64,000 nt of DNA from Amycolatopsis mongoliensis (GTDB lineage: Bacteria; Actinomycetota; Actinomycetes; Mycobacteriales; Pseudonocardiaceae), in NCBI RefSeq assembly GCF_030285665.1, contig NZ_CP127295.1:8618001-8682000 (forward strand). The letters run 5' to 3'. Each line of letters begins with the position of its first letter. Within the stretch, counting starts at the first letter, position 1. The notes under the pieces were generated by a model. It ran no database searches, was not told the DNA's origin, and worked only from the letters and a program-made list of their open reading frames with translations. This document shows, piece after piece, positions 16,757-26,069 of the stretch. The translations under genes were made by a program, and so were the position numbers.

Positions 16757-17637
16757 TCCTCTTTCTCGGTACGGACGACCATGACGGGGCAGGCCGCGTG
16801 GTGCAGCAGTGCCTGGCTCGTCGAGCCGAGCACCAGCCCGGTGAAACCACCGCGGCCCCGGCTGCCGACGACGACCAGCTGGGCGCCGCGGCTCGCGGAG
16901 AGCAGCCGGTCGCGCGGCCGGTCGTGCTCGACCCGGCGCTCGACCCGGACGTCCGGGTACTTCTCCTGCCAGCCGGCGAGCCGCTGCGCGAGCAGACGTC
17001 GGCCCGAGTCCCGCAGGGATTCGCCCTGGAAAGCGACGTTGCCGTCGCTGAACAGGCCGGCGGTGTCGCCGTCGTGCCAGGTGTAGAGGGCGACGAGCGG
17101 GGCGTTGCGGACCGAGGCCTCCTCGAAGGCCCAGGCGATCGCCGCTTCGCTCAGCGGGCTGCCGTCGGCGCCCACGACCACCGGGCCGTCGACGCTCTCC
17201 GAGCCGCGCACGACCACGACCGGGCAGTGCGCCTTCGCGGCGAGGTCGACGTCCGGCGAGCCGCTGAACAGTCCCGCGATCGCGCCGACGGGCTCGCCGG
17301 TGACCAGGATTCGCGCGCGTTCGGAGACCTCCAGCAGACCCGGGACGGGCCCGCGGTCACTGGCCTCGGTGGCGACGTCCAGCCCGGGCACGGCGGACTC
17401 GAGCGCCGCCCGGGTCCGGCGCAGCAGCGTGTCCGCTTCCGCCTCTTTGACGGCCAGCCAGTCCGACGGCGGGTACACCTTGCCGCCGAACGCGGTGTCT
17501 TCGTAGCCGTAGGCGGTGAAGACCAGCAGGGACGCATGCCGGCGGGCTGCTTCCCCGGCCGCCCACAACGCGGCCGCCGCGGCGGTTTCCGAACCGTCCA
17601 CGGCGACGACGATCGGCGGGTTTCCGGTAGCGCTCAT
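16753..17637 (-). CDS. Tandem-domain universal stress protein
   Basis: A 294-residue protein with two USP domains. The second has an intact ATP motif (GSRGRGGFTGLVLGST). The first is degenerate: TGEPVGAIAGLFSGSP replaces the usual G-x2-G-x9-G-S, so only one domain may bind nucleotide. The ATG at 17637 has a GGAGGAAACACGTC site upstream. It leads a two-gene operon with the CBS-BON gene, and a DosR-like box lies about 100 bases upstream. Confidence 0.92.
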   Translation of the reverse strand: MSATGNPPIVVAVDGSETAAAAALWAAGEAARRHASLLVFTAYGYEDTAFGGKVYPPSDWLAVKEAEADTLLRRTRAALESAVPGLDVATEASDRGPVPGLLEVSERARILVTGEPVGAIAGLFSGSPDVDLAAKAHCPVVVVRGSESVDGPVVVGADGSPLSEAAIAWAFEEASVRNAPLVALYTWHDGDTAGLFSDGNVAFQGESLRDSGRRLLAQRLAGWQEKYPDVRVERRVEHDRPRDRLLSASRGAQLVVVGSRGRGGFTGLVLGSTSQALLHHAACPVMVVRTEKEE

Positions 17638-17737
17638 GACGTGTTTCCTCCGGGTTCCGGTGCGCGGACCACGCATCCGGACCGACGGTAGGTCGGGGCC
17701 GCGGCCGGCTGCTGCGGTCGTCGGCCACCGGCACGAA

Positions 17738-17749
17738 GGACTTTCGGCA
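17738..17749. promoter_or_regulatory. DosR-like box in divergent spacer
   Basis: GGACTTTCGGCA (17738-17749), extended GGACTTTCGGCACC, has a perfect left half and a weaker right half of the shared palindrome. It lies between the USP start (17637) and the membrane-protein gene (17824), roughly 75-100 bases from each. Confidence 0.45.
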
Positions 17750-17823
17750 CCCCGCGCGGAGTCCTTGGCCGCTCCCGGGTGGGCGTCCCGCGAGCGCATC
17801 GTGGGCCGGAGGAGGTTCCCGTG

Positions 17824-18171
17824 ATGCAACCCGAATGGCGGGACGCGGTGGCGACCGTACCGGTCCTGCTCACCATCGCCCTGTACGTCGACTACTTCCC
17901 GGACGGCACCGCGCTGTGGGTGCACGGTGCGCGCGCGATGGCGGCCACCGCGCTCGTGCTCGGGCTGGTCGCCTTCCTGCTCGGCGCGGGCCGGTGGACC
18001 GGGCCGGCGCGGTGGGTCAGCGCCCCGCTGGGCACGGCCGCGCTGCTGTGCGCCGTCTTCACCCTCGTCACCGGCGACGGCCTCACCCTCGCCCTGCTGG
18101 TCGGGCTGATCGCGGCGCTGTGGCTGGTCTCGACCGTCCGGCACCTGCGGACCCCGGCCGGACGGCCGTGA
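17824..18171 (+). CDS. Small membrane protein, four predicted TM helices
   Basis: A 115-residue protein with about four hydrophobic helices (10-28, 37-58, 65-83, 87-105) and a short basic tail. No family recognised. GGAGGAGG at 17808-17815 lies 8 bases before the ATG at 17824; a GTG directly in front (17821) is also possible. It diverges from the USP operon and shares its promoter region. Confidence 0.7.
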   Translation: MQPEWRDAVATVPVLLTIALYVDYFPDGTALWVHGARAMAATALVLGLVAFLLGAGRWTGPARWVSAPLGTAALLCAVFTLVTGDGLTLALLVGLIAALWLVSTVRHLRTPAGRP

Positions 18172-18191
18172 CCGTCCGGCTGGTCGTCGCC

Positions 18192-19214
18192 TCAGGTCGC
18201 CCGCAGCACGGCCGCGCCGTTCACCCGGTCCGCGGCCAGGTCCGTGAGCGCCTCGTCCGCTTCGGCCAAGGCGTACGGCACCGTGCTGACGCTCAGGTGG
18301 TGGGCTCCGGCGAAGGCCAGGAACTCCCGCGCGTCGGCCCGGGTGTTCGCCGTGACACTGCGCACCTGACGCTCCTGGAACAGGTGCTGCTGGTAGTTCA
18401 GCGGCGGGATGTCGGACAGGTGGATGCCCGCGACGGCCAGCGTGCCGCCGCGGTCCAGCGCTGCCAGCGCGGGCAGGACCAGCTCGCCGGCCGGCGCGAA
18501 CAGGATCGCCGAGTCCAGGGGCTCCGGCGGTGGCTCGGCGGCGTCCCCGGCTGACGCGGCGCCCAGCTCGAGCGCGAGCTTGCGGGCTTCGGCGCTGCGG
18601 GTCATCACGTGCACGGTGGCGCCGCGGGCGATGGCCACCTGTGCCGTCAGGTGGGCGCTGCCGCCGAAGCCGTAGATCCCCAGCCGGCCGCCGTCGGGCA
18701 CTTCCGCCCGGGCCAGGGCGTGGTACCCGATCAGCCCCGCGCACAGCAGCGGCGCGAGCTCGTCGTCGGTGTAGCCGCCGGGCAGCGGCAGCGCGTACGC
18801 CGCCGGGACCACGGCGAACTCCGCGTAGCCGCCGTCGGCGTCCCAGCCGGTGTACCGGGACTCGGGGCACAGGTTCTCCCGGCCGCGCCGGCAGTACCGG
18901 CACCGCCCGCAGGTCCCGCGCAGCCAGGCGATGCCGACGCGGTCACCGGTCGCGAAGCCCGTGACCTCACCGCCGGCGCCGACCACCTCGCCGACGACCT
19001 CGTGGCCCGGCGTCACGCCCGGCCGGTGCACCGGCAGGTCACCTTCCGCGACGTGCAGGTCCGTCCGGCACACACCGCACACGAGCACCCGCACCAGCAG
19101 TTCGCCGGCCGCGGGGCGGGGCACGGGCACCGTCGACCGGTCCAGGGGGCCCGAAGCCATCGGCCCGGGCCGGGAGACCCGCCACGCGGTCATCGTCGTC
19201 GGCAGCTTCGTCAC
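18192..19214 (-). CDS. Zinc-dependent alcohol dehydrogenase
   Basis: A 340-residue medium-chain dehydrogenase, AdhA/AdhP-like. Catalytic zinc ligands are in CGVCRTDLH (about 47-55) and GHE (about 70-72); the four-cysteine structural zinc loop is [15 protein letters not shown] (about 101-115). The cofactor-binding segment [10 protein letters not shown] (about 179-188) suits NAD(P). Likely it interconverts aldehydes and alcohols and could discharge excess NADH when oxygen is low; substrate unknown. GTG at 19214 is used; an internal ATG (MTAWRV) seven codons later is an alternative. It diverges from ftsH across a spacer with a good DosR-like box. Confidence 0.9.
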   Translation of the reverse strand: MTKLPTTMTAWRVSRPGPMASGPLDRSTVPVPRPAAGELLVRVLVCGVCRTDLHVAEGDLPVHRPGVTPGHEVVGEVVGAGGEVTGFATGDRVGIAWLRGTCGRCRYCRRGRENLCPESRYTGWDADGGYAEFAVVPAAYALPLPGGYTDDELAPLLCAGLIGYHALARAEVPDGGRLGIYGFGGSAHLTAQVAIARGATVHVMTRSAEARKLALELGAASAGDAAEPPPEPLDSAILFAPAGELVLPALAALDRGGTLAVAGIHLSDIPPLNYQQHLFQERQVRSVTANTRADAREFLAFAGAHHLSVSTVPYALAEADEALTDLAADRVNGAAVLRAT

Positions 19215-19297
19215 GGTCGGCCTCCTCGATCACCGGCGTTCCCCGCCAGGATGGCCGCTTCGCGCGCGTGCCGCGACTTCCCGTGGTCCTCCCGACC

Positions 19298-19312
19298 GGG
19301 GACGTTCGCCCC
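19298..19312. promoter_or_regulatory. DosR-like box between adh and ftsH
   Basis: GGGGACGTTCGCCCC (19298-19312) contains GGAC-GTTC-GCCC, near-palindromic with extended G/C arms. It is about 85 bases from the alcohol dehydrogenase start and 70 from ftsH. Confidence 0.5.
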
Positions 19313-19382
19313 TTCTTCCCGGCCCGCCGATCCGCGATCGTGGGCGGGAATGGATCACCCGCGACTCCTGGGAGCGAGCGTC

Positions 19383-21275
19383 ATGTCCCGAACGGCCCGG
19401 TCCGGCCCGCCGCCCACGCCCGCGCCCCCGTCGAAACCCGAGTCGCCCAAGTGGGCCCGCGGCGGCTGGCTGCTCACCGCGGTCATGCTGCTCACGCTGG
19501 CCGCCATCGTGGCCCCCGCGTTCTGGACTTCGCCGGCTCCGTCGGTGAGCTACACCGAATTCCTGTCCAAAGTGGACGCCGGGCAGGTCGAGTCGGTGAC
19601 GATCGACGACGAGGGCGCGGTCGACGGCGTCCAGCGCGGCGGGGCCACGTTCACCAGCCGCGTCCCGACCGCGCTGGACCCGGGGCAGCTGGAGTCGAAG
19701 CTGCGCGAGAAGAACGTGAAGATCACCGCCACGAAGGCGAGCGGCTCCTTGCTCTCGGGGTTGCTGGGCTACCTGCCTTTCCTGCTGTTCTTCGGGTTCC
19801 TCGTGTGGGCCGGGATGCGCGCGCAGAAGGCGGCCGGCGGGATGGGCGGGCTCGGCGCGGGCGGCTTCGGCCGCGCCAAGGCCAAGATCATCGAGGCGCA
19901 ACGCCCGACCACGCGCTTTTCCGACATCGCCGGCTACGAAGGCGTCAAGCAGGAGATCGGCGAGATCATCGGCTTCCTGCGCGACCCCGCGCGCTACGCC
20001 GCCGCCGGGGCCAAGGGCCCGCGCGGGGTGGTCATGGTCGGCCCGCCCGGCACCGGCAAGACGCTCTTCGCCCGGGCCGTCGCCGGGGAGGCGAGCGTCC
20101 CGTTCCTGTCCATCACCGGCTCGGCGTTCGTCGAGATGTTCGTGGGCGTCGGGGCCTCTCGCGTGCGCGACCTGTTCGAGGAAGCCCGCACCCGCGCGCC
20201 GTCGATCATCTTCATCGACGAGATCGACGCGGTCGGCGGCCGGCGCGGCACCGGTGGCGGTCTCGGCGGCCACGACGAGCGCGAGCAGACCCTCAACCAG
20301 CTGCTGGCCGAGATGGACGGCTTCGACCAGAGCAGCGGCGTCGTCGTCCTCGCGGCGACCAACCGGCCGGAGACGCTCGACGCGGCCCTGCTGCGGCCGG
20401 GCCGGTTCGACCGCCAGGTCACCGTGCCGCTGCCCAACCAGGCCGAGCGGGCGGCGATCCTGGCCACCCACATCGACGGCAAGCACCTCGACCCGGACGT
20501 CGACCTCGACGTCGTCGCCCGCGGCACCCCCGGCTTCTCCGGCGCCGACCTGGCCAACCTCGTCAACGAAGCCGCGATCAACGCGGTCCGGGACGATCGC
20601 ACCGTGCTCACCGCGGCCGACCTCGCGGCCGCCCGGGACCGGGTGCTGCTGGGCCGGCGCGACAGCTCGAACGCGCTGCTGCCGGAGGAGCGGCACTCGG
20701 TCGCGGTGCACGAGTCCGGCCACGCGCTGGTCGCCGCGCTGTGCGAGCACGCGGACCCGGTGGCGAAGGTGACGATCCTGCCCGCCGGGATGGCGCTGGG
20801 CGCCACCGAGCAGCTGCCGGAGGCCGAGCGGCACCTCTACCGCGAGAGCTACCTGGCCGACCTGCTCACTGTCCGCCTCGGCGGCCGGGCGGCGGAGCTG
20901 GTGGTGTTCGGCGAAGCCTCCACCGGCGCCGCGAACGACCTCGCCGGCGCCACCGCGCTGGCGGCGAAGATGGTGACGGAGTTCGGCATGTCGCCGTCGC
21001 TCGGCCCGGTCGGCTACGGCTCGGCAGACGGCCACGACGCCCGGCCCGAGCTGCTCGGCCGGCCCTATTCGGAGGAGACCCAGCGGGCCGTCGACGAGGA
21101 GATCGCCCGGCTCGTCCGCGCCGCGGAGGACCGCGCGACCACGCTGCTGCACCGGCACCGGCGGGCCCTCGACAGTCTGGCCGGGCAGTTGCAGGAGCGC
21201 GAGACCATCGACGGCGACGTGGTGGCGGCGGTGCTGCGCGACGAGCTCATCCCGGTGGACGAGCAGGCGGGCTGA
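19383..21275 (+). CDS. ftsH: FtsH-family ATP-dependent zinc metalloprotease
   Basis: A 630-residue membrane AAA+ protease. Order: TM1 (about 29-47), extracytoplasmic domain, TM2 (about 122-145), AAA module with Walker A GPPGTGKT (220-227), Walker B FIDEID (277-282) and SRH region around ATNRPETLD, then peptidase domain with zinc motif HESGH (443-447). It degrades membrane and short-lived cytosolic proteins. It lacks the long C-terminal tail usual in the housekeeping actinobacterial FtsH, so it is probably a stress paralogue (inference). An earlier ATG at 19350 is possible, but MSRTARS at 19383 gives the normal N-terminus. It converges with the SulP gene with 6 bases between. Confidence 0.93.
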   Translation: MSRTARSGPPPTPAPPSKPESPKWARGGWLLTAVMLLTLAAIVAPAFWTSPAPSVSYTEFLSKVDAGQVESVTIDDEGAVDGVQRGGATFTSRVPTALDPGQLESKLREKNVKITATKASGSLLSGLLGYLPFLLFFGFLVWAGMRAQKAAGGMGGLGAGGFGRAKAKIIEAQRPTTRFSDIAGYEGVKQEIGEIIGFLRDPARYAAAGAKGPRGVVMVGPPGTGKTLFARAVAGEASVPFLSITGSAFVEMFVGVGASRVRDLFEEARTRAPSIIFIDEIDAVGGRRGTGGGLGGHDEREQTLNQLLAEMDGFDQSSGVVVLAATNRPETLDAALLRPGRFDRQVTVPLPNQAERAAILATHIDGKHLDPDVDLDVVARGTPGFSGADLANLVNEAAINAVRDDRTVLTAADLAAARDRVLLGRRDSSNALLPEERHSVAVHESGHALVAALCEHADPVAKVTILPAGMALGATEQLPEAERHLYRESYLADLLTVRLGGRAAELVVFGEASTGAANDLAGATALAAKMVTEFGMSPSLGPVGYGSADGHDARPELLGRPYSEETQRAVDEEIARLVRAAEDRATTLLHRHRRALDSLAGQLQERETIDGDVVAAVLRDELIPVDEQAG

Positions 21276-21281
21276 ACCCGC

Positions 21282-22952
21282 TCAGCCCGCGTTCGTCAGC
21301 CAGTCCCGGTAGCCGCGCACCGCGGTCGGCAACGTCGGGAAGATGCGCTCCTCCCCCACCTTCGCCACCAGCCCCGCGGCCACCAGGTCGTCGCGCAGGT
21401 CCTGCTTCACCCGCGCCATGGCGAACACGACACCCCGCCGGCCGAGCTCCTCCCGCAGCCGGTCGAGCGCGTCGGCGGCGGTGACGTCCAGCTCGACGTT
21501 CGCCTCGGCGTTGAGCACGAACCACCGCGGCTCGCCGCTGCCGGCCGCGGCGAGCGCGCGGCGGCGGAAGTCCTCCGCGTTGGCGAAGCACAACGGCGCG
21601 TCGTAGCGGTAGACGACGAGGCCGGGTTCGGTGGTCGCCTCCGGGTAGTCGTCGACGTCGTGCATCCCGGCCAGGCCCGGCACCGTGCCCAGGATCCCGT
21701 CGTGCGGCCGCGCGATCCGGCGCAGCAGGTCCAGGATGGACAGTCCGACCGCGGCCAGGACGCCGTAGAGCACACCGAGGCCGAGCACCCCGGCGGTGGT
21801 GAGCAGGGCGAGCACCAGCTCGCTGGGCCGGAACCGGGCGAACCGCCGCAGCTCCCGGACGTCGACGAGGTGCAGCGCCGCGAAGACGACCAGCGCGCCG
21901 AGGGCCGCCTTCGGGAATTCCGCGAGCAGCGGCCGGGCGAACAGGACCGTGAGGACCACGGTGGCCAGCGCGACGAGCGAGTGCAGCTGCGTCCGGCTGC
22001 CCACCGCCACGCCCAGCGCCGTGCGGCTGGCGCTGCTGCTGACCGGGAAGCCGTGCAGCAGCCCGGCCGTCACGTTCGCCGCCGCGAGCGCCCGCAGCTC
22101 CTGGCCGGCGTCGATCTCCTCGCCGCGGCGGGCCGCGAACGCCCGCGCCGTCAGCACGTTGTCGGAGAACCCGACGATCGCGATGCCCACGGCGGGCAGG
22201 ATCAGCTGCCCCACGTCGGCGGCGGAGATCCCGGACACGGCGGGCGGCAGCCCGGCGGGCAGCGCACCGACGACGTCGAAGCCGGCCGGGGCGAGCACGG
22301 CGACCGCCACCGTGGCCAGCACCATCGCGGCCAGCGGCCCCGGCAGCCACGGCACGAACCGCTCGAGCGCGTACAGCACGGCCAGCACCGCCGCCGCCAG
22401 CGCCACCGTCGGCCAGTGCACCCGGTCGAGCTGGGTGAAGAACGAGCCGAGGTCGTCGAGGAACGCCTCGCCGTGGACCGGCACCCCGGTGACCTTCCCG
22501 AGCTGGCTGGCGACCATCAGCGCCGCGATGCCGGCCATGTACCCGGTGAGCACCGGCTTCGACAGGAGTTCGGCGAGGACGCCGAGCCGGGCCAGGCCGG
22601 CGGCCAGGCACAGGCAGCCGACCACGACCGCGAGCACGGCGGCGAGCGCGGCGTAGTGGCCGGCGTCGCCGGCGGCGAGCGGGGCCAGGACCGCCGCGGT
22701 CATCAGCGCGGTCGTCGACTCGGGCCCGACCGACATCTGGCGCGAAGAGCCGAGCAGCGCGTAGACGGCCAGCGGGCCGATCGACGCCCACAGGCCGGCC
22801 ACCGGCGGCAGCCCCGCCACTTCGGCGTAGGCCATCACCTGCGGCACCAGGTAGGCCGCGACGGTGACTCCCGCGACGACGTCCCCGCGCAGCCAGGCCC
22901 GGCGGTACCGCCGCAGGCGCGCGAGCCCGGGGAGGGCCGTGGAGAGGTTCAC
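21282..22952 (-). CDS. SulP-family anion transporter with STAS domain
   Basis: A 556-residue SulP/SLC26-type permease. About 12-14 TM helices fill residues 15-415, including GPESTTALM (about 77-85) and the SulP signature area near GFPVSSSASRTA (about 308-319). A cytoplasmic STAS domain follows (about 430-545). Substrate could be sulfate, bicarbonate or another anion; it cannot be told from sequence. I favour the GTG at 22952 (VNLSTALPG) over one at 22982, since the latter abuts the regulatory palindrome at 22990. It diverges from a USP gene. Confidence 0.88.
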   Translation of the reverse strand: MNLSTALPGLARLRRYRRAWLRGDVVAGVTVAAYLVPQVMAYAEVAGLPPVAGLWASIGPLAVYALLGSSRQMSVGPESTTALMTAAVLAPLAAGDAGHYAALAAVLAVVVGCLCLAAGLARLGVLAELLSKPVLTGYMAGIAALMVASQLGKVTGVPVHGEAFLDDLGSFFTQLDRVHWPTVALAAAVLAVLYALERFVPWLPGPLAAMVLATVAVAVLAPAGFDVVGALPAGLPPAVSGISAADVGQLILPAVGIAIVGFSDNVLTARAFAARRGEEIDAGQELRALAAANVTAGLLHGFPVSSSASRTALGVAVGSRTQLHSLVALATVVLTVLFARPLLAEFPKAALGALVVFAALHLVDVRELRRFARFRPSELVLALLTTAGVLGLGVLYGVLAAVGLSILDLLRRIARPHDGILGTVPGLAGMHDVDDYPEATTEPGLVVYRYDAPLCFANAEDFRRRALAAAGSGEPRWFVLNAEANVELDVTAADALDRLREELGRRGVVFAMARVKQDLRDDLVAAGLVAKVGEERIFPTLPTAVRGYRDWLTNAG

Positions 22953-22989
22953 GGCCCGAGGATGCGGGCCGGGCGTGCGCACCGGCTGC

Positions 22990-23023
22990 GGCCGGAAGTC
23001 CTCCCGGCCGGTGACTTCCGGCC
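22990..23023. promoter_or_regulatory. Pair of inverted DosR-like boxes
   Basis: GGCCGGAAGTCC (22990-23001) and TGACTTCCGGCC (23012-23023, the reverse complement of GGCCGGAAGTCA) stand 22 bases apart, centre to centre, and together make a larger inverted repeat. They lie between the divergent SulP and USP genes. GGCCGGAAGTCA occurs again at 44122-44133. Confidence 0.5.
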
Positions 23024-23082
23024 GCGGCGGGCGGACGGATGACGTGCCTACCGTCGGAGCACAACCGCTTCAGGAGTCGCCG

Positions 23083-23946
23083 ATGACCACCGCACCCGTT
23101 CTGCCGATCGTCACCGGAGTGGACGGATCCGTCGAGTCGCTCGACGCCGTCCGCTGGGCCGCGCGCGCCGCCCACCTGCACGGCGCGCCACTGGAGATCG
23201 TGTACGCCCTCGACTTCTCCGCACTGCTGGCCGGCGGCGTCGTGCCGCCGCCCGAGGAGATGAAGGACGTGCTGCGCATCCGCGGCCGCCGGTACCTGCG
23301 CGCCGCGGCGGAACTCGCGGCCGCCCAAGGCGTCCCGGAAGTGGTCACCCGGCTCGATCCCGACCGCGCCGCGCAGGCGCTCATCGACGCGTCCCGGAAG
23401 GCGTCGCTGCTCGTGGTCGGCTCGAGCGGGCACGGCAAGCTCACCGGCCTCCTCGCCGGCTCGGTCGCTTCGGCCGTCGGCGCGCACGCCTCCTGCGACA
23501 CCGTCGTCGTCCGCGGCGACACCTGGGACGAACCGGGCGCGGCGGAACGACCGGTCGTCGCGGGTGTCGACGGCGGCGAAGCGAGCACGCGGATCCTCAC
23601 GGCCGCGTTCGCCGAGGCTCGCGTGCGCCACGCCCCGCTGGTCGTGGTCCACGCGGCCGCCGACGAACCCCAGGCCCGCGAGCCGGACCGGGCCGCCCTC
23701 GCCGACGCCGGGCACCGGCTGCTGACCGAGCGGCTCCGCGGCCACGACACCGAAGGCGTCGCGGTCGAGGAGGTCGTGGTCCAGTCCCACCCGCGCCGCG
23801 AGCTGATCGAGCGCAGCGCGACCGCGCAGCTGGTCGTGCTGGGGACCCGCGGCCGCGGCGGGTTCCCCGGGCTGCTGCTCGGGTCCACCGGCCAGGCGCT
23901 GCTGCACAACGCGGCCTGCCCGGTCTACCTCGTCCGCGGCGCCTGA
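23083..23946 (+). CDS. Tandem-domain universal stress protein
   Basis: A 287-residue protein with two USP domains. ATP motifs are GSSGHGKLTGLLAGSV in the first and GTRGRGGFPGLLLGST in the second. CAGGAG at 23071-23076 precedes the ATG. It stands alone, upstream of a spacer with a 30-base tandem repeat, and diverges from the SulP gene. Confidence 0.92.
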   Translation: MTTAPVLPIVTGVDGSVESLDAVRWAARAAHLHGAPLEIVYALDFSALLAGGVVPPPEEMKDVLRIRGRRYLRAAAELAAAQGVPEVVTRLDPDRAAQALIDASRKASLLVVGSSGHGKLTGLLAGSVASAVGAHASCDTVVVRGDTWDEPGAAERPVVAGVDGGEASTRILTAAFAEARVRHAPLVVVHAAADEPQAREPDRAALADAGHRLLTERLRGHDTEGVAVEEVVVQSHPRRELIERSATAQLVVLGTRGRGGFPGLLLGSTGQALLHNAACPVYLVRGA

Positions 23947-24060
23947 GGACGCTGCCGGCCGCACCGCGGCGACGGCAGCCTGGTAGTCCAACGCGGCCGG
24001 CGGTGAGCGGCGAGCCGGGTCCTGGCGGGCTGTTCGCACGGTGCCGCGGCGCACTGCACC

Positions 24061-24139
24061 CAATGCGGCGTTCGGTGCGCCCCACGCACCCAATGCGGCG
24101 TTCGGTGCGCCCCACGCACCCAATGTGGCGTTCGGTGCG
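24061..24139. repeat. 30-base tandem repeat, 2.6 copies
   Basis: The 349-base spacer between the USP stop (23946) and the gene at 24296 holds a direct tandem repeat: units at 24061-24090 and 24091-24120 are identical (each starts CAATGCGGCGTTCGGTGCGC), and 24121-24139 is a third, partial copy with one change (GTGG for GCGG). Each unit with its flank can fold as GCACC...GGTGC hairpin. No spacers separate the units, so it is not a CRISPR. It may act as a multiple terminator after the USP gene or be a dispersed actinomycete repeat; low certainty on role. Confidence 0.85.
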
Positions 24140-24158
24140 TTTCCGCGCGCCCCGAGGC

Positions 24159-24193
24159 GTCCGAAAGTCCTCACCCCGACGGGCCTTGTCCCC
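24159..24193. promoter_or_regulatory. Weak DosR-like elements before zinc-ribbon gene
   Basis: GTCCGAAAGTCC (24159-24170) has one good half, and GGGCCTTGTCCCC (24181-24193) is palindromic but with 3-base rather than 4-base spacing. They lie 100-140 bases before the start at 24296. Weak individually. Confidence 0.3.
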
Positions 24194-24295
24194 TCCGGAT
24201 CCGGGGCCCCCGGGCCCCGCGAACCGGGGCGGTCCGGCCCTCGTCGCCAGATCCCGTACGACGGAACCTGGGTTCAGACGAAAGTGAGGCACATC

Positions 24296-24757
24296 ATGGA
24301 CAGCCAGCACTCCCCCCGCGGATTCGCCCCGGCGACGACTGCCGAGCCGACGTCCGAGCCCATCGCCCCGCGCCGCAACCGCCGGGACCGGCTCGCGCTG
24401 CGGCCGGCCGACTTCGTCGCCCCCCGCTACGCCGACGTCTCCGACCGCCGCTTGGCCCAGACGCTGACCGCGGAGGACCGGTCCGAAGAGGACGGTCTGG
24501 ACCCGCTGGAGCGCGTCACCTGCCGGACGCACCGGCGCTGGCTGCACGACTGCGTGTCGTCGCCGCTGCACGTCGTCATCGTCACCGGCACGCGCTGGTG
24601 CCGCAAGTGCGAGTGCGCGCTGAACGTCGCGATCGACCAGCTGGCCGGCGACGTCACCGTGCGCTGCCCGTCCTGCGGCGAGACCCCGGCCACCCGCGCG
24701 ACCCGCCAGCTCGTCCGCGCCTGCCGGGCCAGCCTGGCCACCGCGGCCGACCGCTGA
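24296..24757 (+). CDS. Hypothetical zinc-ribbon protein
   Basis: A 153-residue protein with a disordered N-terminus (about 1-30) and a C-terminal half with two CxxC pairs, CRKC (about 101-104) and CPSC (about 125-128), that could bind zinc as a ribbon. An additional CRTHRRWLHDC segment (about 76-86) may add ligands. No family recognised. GTGAGG precedes the ATG at 24296. Its stop overlaps the CorA-like start (TGATG), so the two are coupled, and a link to metal transport is possible. Confidence 0.7.
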   Translation: MDSQHSPRGFAPATTAEPTSEPIAPRRNRRDRLALRPADFVAPRYADVSDRRLAQTLTAEDRSEEDGLDPLERVTCRTHRRWLHDCVSSPLHVVIVTGTRWCRKCECALNVAIDQLAGDVTVRCPSCGETPATRATRQLVRACRASLATAADR

Positions 24758-25737
24758 TGTCCGCGAGCCGGAGCCGCCTGTACCGCAGTGGTGTCCTCGA
24801 GCGGGAGAACCTCTCCGTCGCGGAAGCCACCCGGCACCTCGCCGACCCGGCCGTGACGCTCTGGCTGGACATCGACGCCCCCACCGCCGCGGACCTGGCC
24901 GCGCTCACCACCGAACTCGGCCTGCACCCGCTCGCCGTCTCGGCCGTCCTCGACGAGGACCACCAGCGGCCGAAGCTGGTCCACTACGACCACCACTCGT
25001 TCCTCGCCGCCTACGCGGTCCGGCTGGACCCCGGCGACGGTGTGCTCGCCGCTTCGGAACTCGACGCGTTCGTCACCGACCGCGTGCTGGTCACCTTGCA
25101 CCGCAACAACACCGCGGACATCGACGCCCTCGCCGAGCGGTGGGACAGCACGCCCGAACTGGCCAAGAGCGGCACCGGCTTCCTGCTGCACGGCCTGCTC
25201 GACCTGCTCGTCGACGGGCACTTCGACGCGCTTCAGGCCCTCGACGAGCAGGTCGAGGAGCTCGAGGACCTGGTCTTCGCCGACCAGACCGACGTCACGG
25301 ACCTGCAGCGCCGCGCCCTGCGGCTGCGCAAGAGCCTCAGCCGGCTGCGGCACTTCGCCCTGCCGATGCGGGAAATCGTCGGTTCCCTGATGCGCCGGGA
25401 AGTCCGCTCGGTCGACGACACCCTGCTGCCGTACTTCCAGGACGTGTACGACCACGTCCTGCGCGTGACGGAGTGGACGGAGTCGCTGCGTGACCTGCTG
25501 GCGACGATCCGCGAAACGCAGCTGAGCATCCAGGGCAACCGGCTCAACTCGATCATGAAGAAGGTGACCAGCTGGGCCGCGATCATCGCCGTGCCCACCG
25601 CGATCACCGGTTTCTACGGCCAGAACATCCCCTATCCCGGGTTCGCCCAGGCGTCCGGGGTGTGGGTCTCGACGCTCGCCATCCTGGTCATCTCGACGAC
25701 GTTGTACGTCCTGTTCAAGCGCCGCGACTGGCTCTGA
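24757..25737 (+). CDS. corA: CorA-like divalent metal channel with GQN motif
   Basis: A 326-residue CorA-family protein: N-terminal cytoplasmic domain, a long helix (about 150-265) and two C-terminal TM helices. The loop between them carries YGQN (287-290) where classical CorA has YGMN, the selectivity filter for hydrated Mg2+. GQN is seen in some divergent CorA relatives, so ion preference may differ. The basic tail KRRDWL is typical. The start overlaps the upstream zinc-ribbon gene. Confidence 0.9.
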   Translation: MSASRSRLYRSGVLERENLSVAEATRHLADPAVTLWLDIDAPTAADLAALTTELGLHPLAVSAVLDEDHQRPKLVHYDHHSFLAAYAVRLDPGDGVLAASELDAFVTDRVLVTLHRNNTADIDALAERWDSTPELAKSGTGFLLHGLLDLLVDGHFDALQALDEQVEELEDLVFADQTDVTDLQRRALRLRKSLSRLRHFALPMREIVGSLMRREVRSVDDTLLPYFQDVYDHVLRVTEWTESLRDLLATIRETQLSIQGNRLNSIMKKVTSWAAIIAVPTAITGFYGQNIPYPGFAQASGVWVSTLAILVISTTLYVLFKRRDWL

Positions 25738-25866
25738 ACCCCCGTCGAGGGAAACACGGGCCACCGCCGGGCGCCGGGCGGGCCGGCCCTGGTCCAGGTC
25801 AAGTACTCGGACGGCCGGTGGCGGACGCGGTCCCGCCGCCGCGCCCACCGCCGGGGACTGGCCGAG

Positions 25867-26010
25867 ATGACCACCTACCCGATCGACGAGTTCTGGCGGA
25901 TCGCACAGCGGTGCGGGTTCGCGCCCCAGGCCGTCCACCTCGTCCCGCGCAACGAGCTCGACGAGCGCTACGCCTACTTCTTCCTGCTCCGGGAACCGGA
26001 TGCGGGCTGA
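25867..26010 (+). CDS. Short ORF or gene remnant, 47 residues
   Basis: An ATG-to-stop frame of 47 codons with normal protein character (IDEFWRIAQRCGFAPQAVHLV). The same frame stays open upstream to the CorA stop and reads sensibly from about LVQVKYSDGRW, but has no start codon there, so this looks like the 3' end of a gene that lost its 5' part. No clear ribosome site. It adjoins a clearly broken gene, supporting decay of this stretch. Confidence 0.4.
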   Translation: MTTYPIDEFWRIAQRCGFAPQAVHLVPRNELDERYAYFFLLREPDAG

Positions 26011-26012
26011 CG

Positions 26013-26024
26013 GGGGCGAAGTCC
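26013..26024. promoter_or_regulatory. DosR-like element before nitroreductase pseudogene
   Basis: GGGGCGAAGTCC (26013-26024) keeps a perfect GTCC half, 45 bases before the GTG of the broken nitroreductase-like gene. It suggests the gene was once controlled like the others. Confidence 0.3.
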
Positions 26025-26069
26025 GCGCCGCGCCGGGCGTTCGCCTCTGCGGGCCGGGAGCGCGCGGAC

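Noticed and set aside
16753..18903. Reading the USP frame upstream to 18903 as a 716-residue protein
   Set aside because: The extension crosses the divergent membrane gene and the promoter spacer and has no protein character; the USP domain begins at the ATG at 17637 with a good ribosome site.
24061..24139. Possible CRISPR array
   Set aside because: The 30-base units abut with no spacers between them, only 2.6 copies exist, and no cas genes are nearby.
21247..24174. A 975-codon minus-strand frame overlapping SulP and USP genes
   Set aside because: It is a mixture of shadow frames; the SulP transporter and the plus-strand USP explain the same DNA with complete domains.
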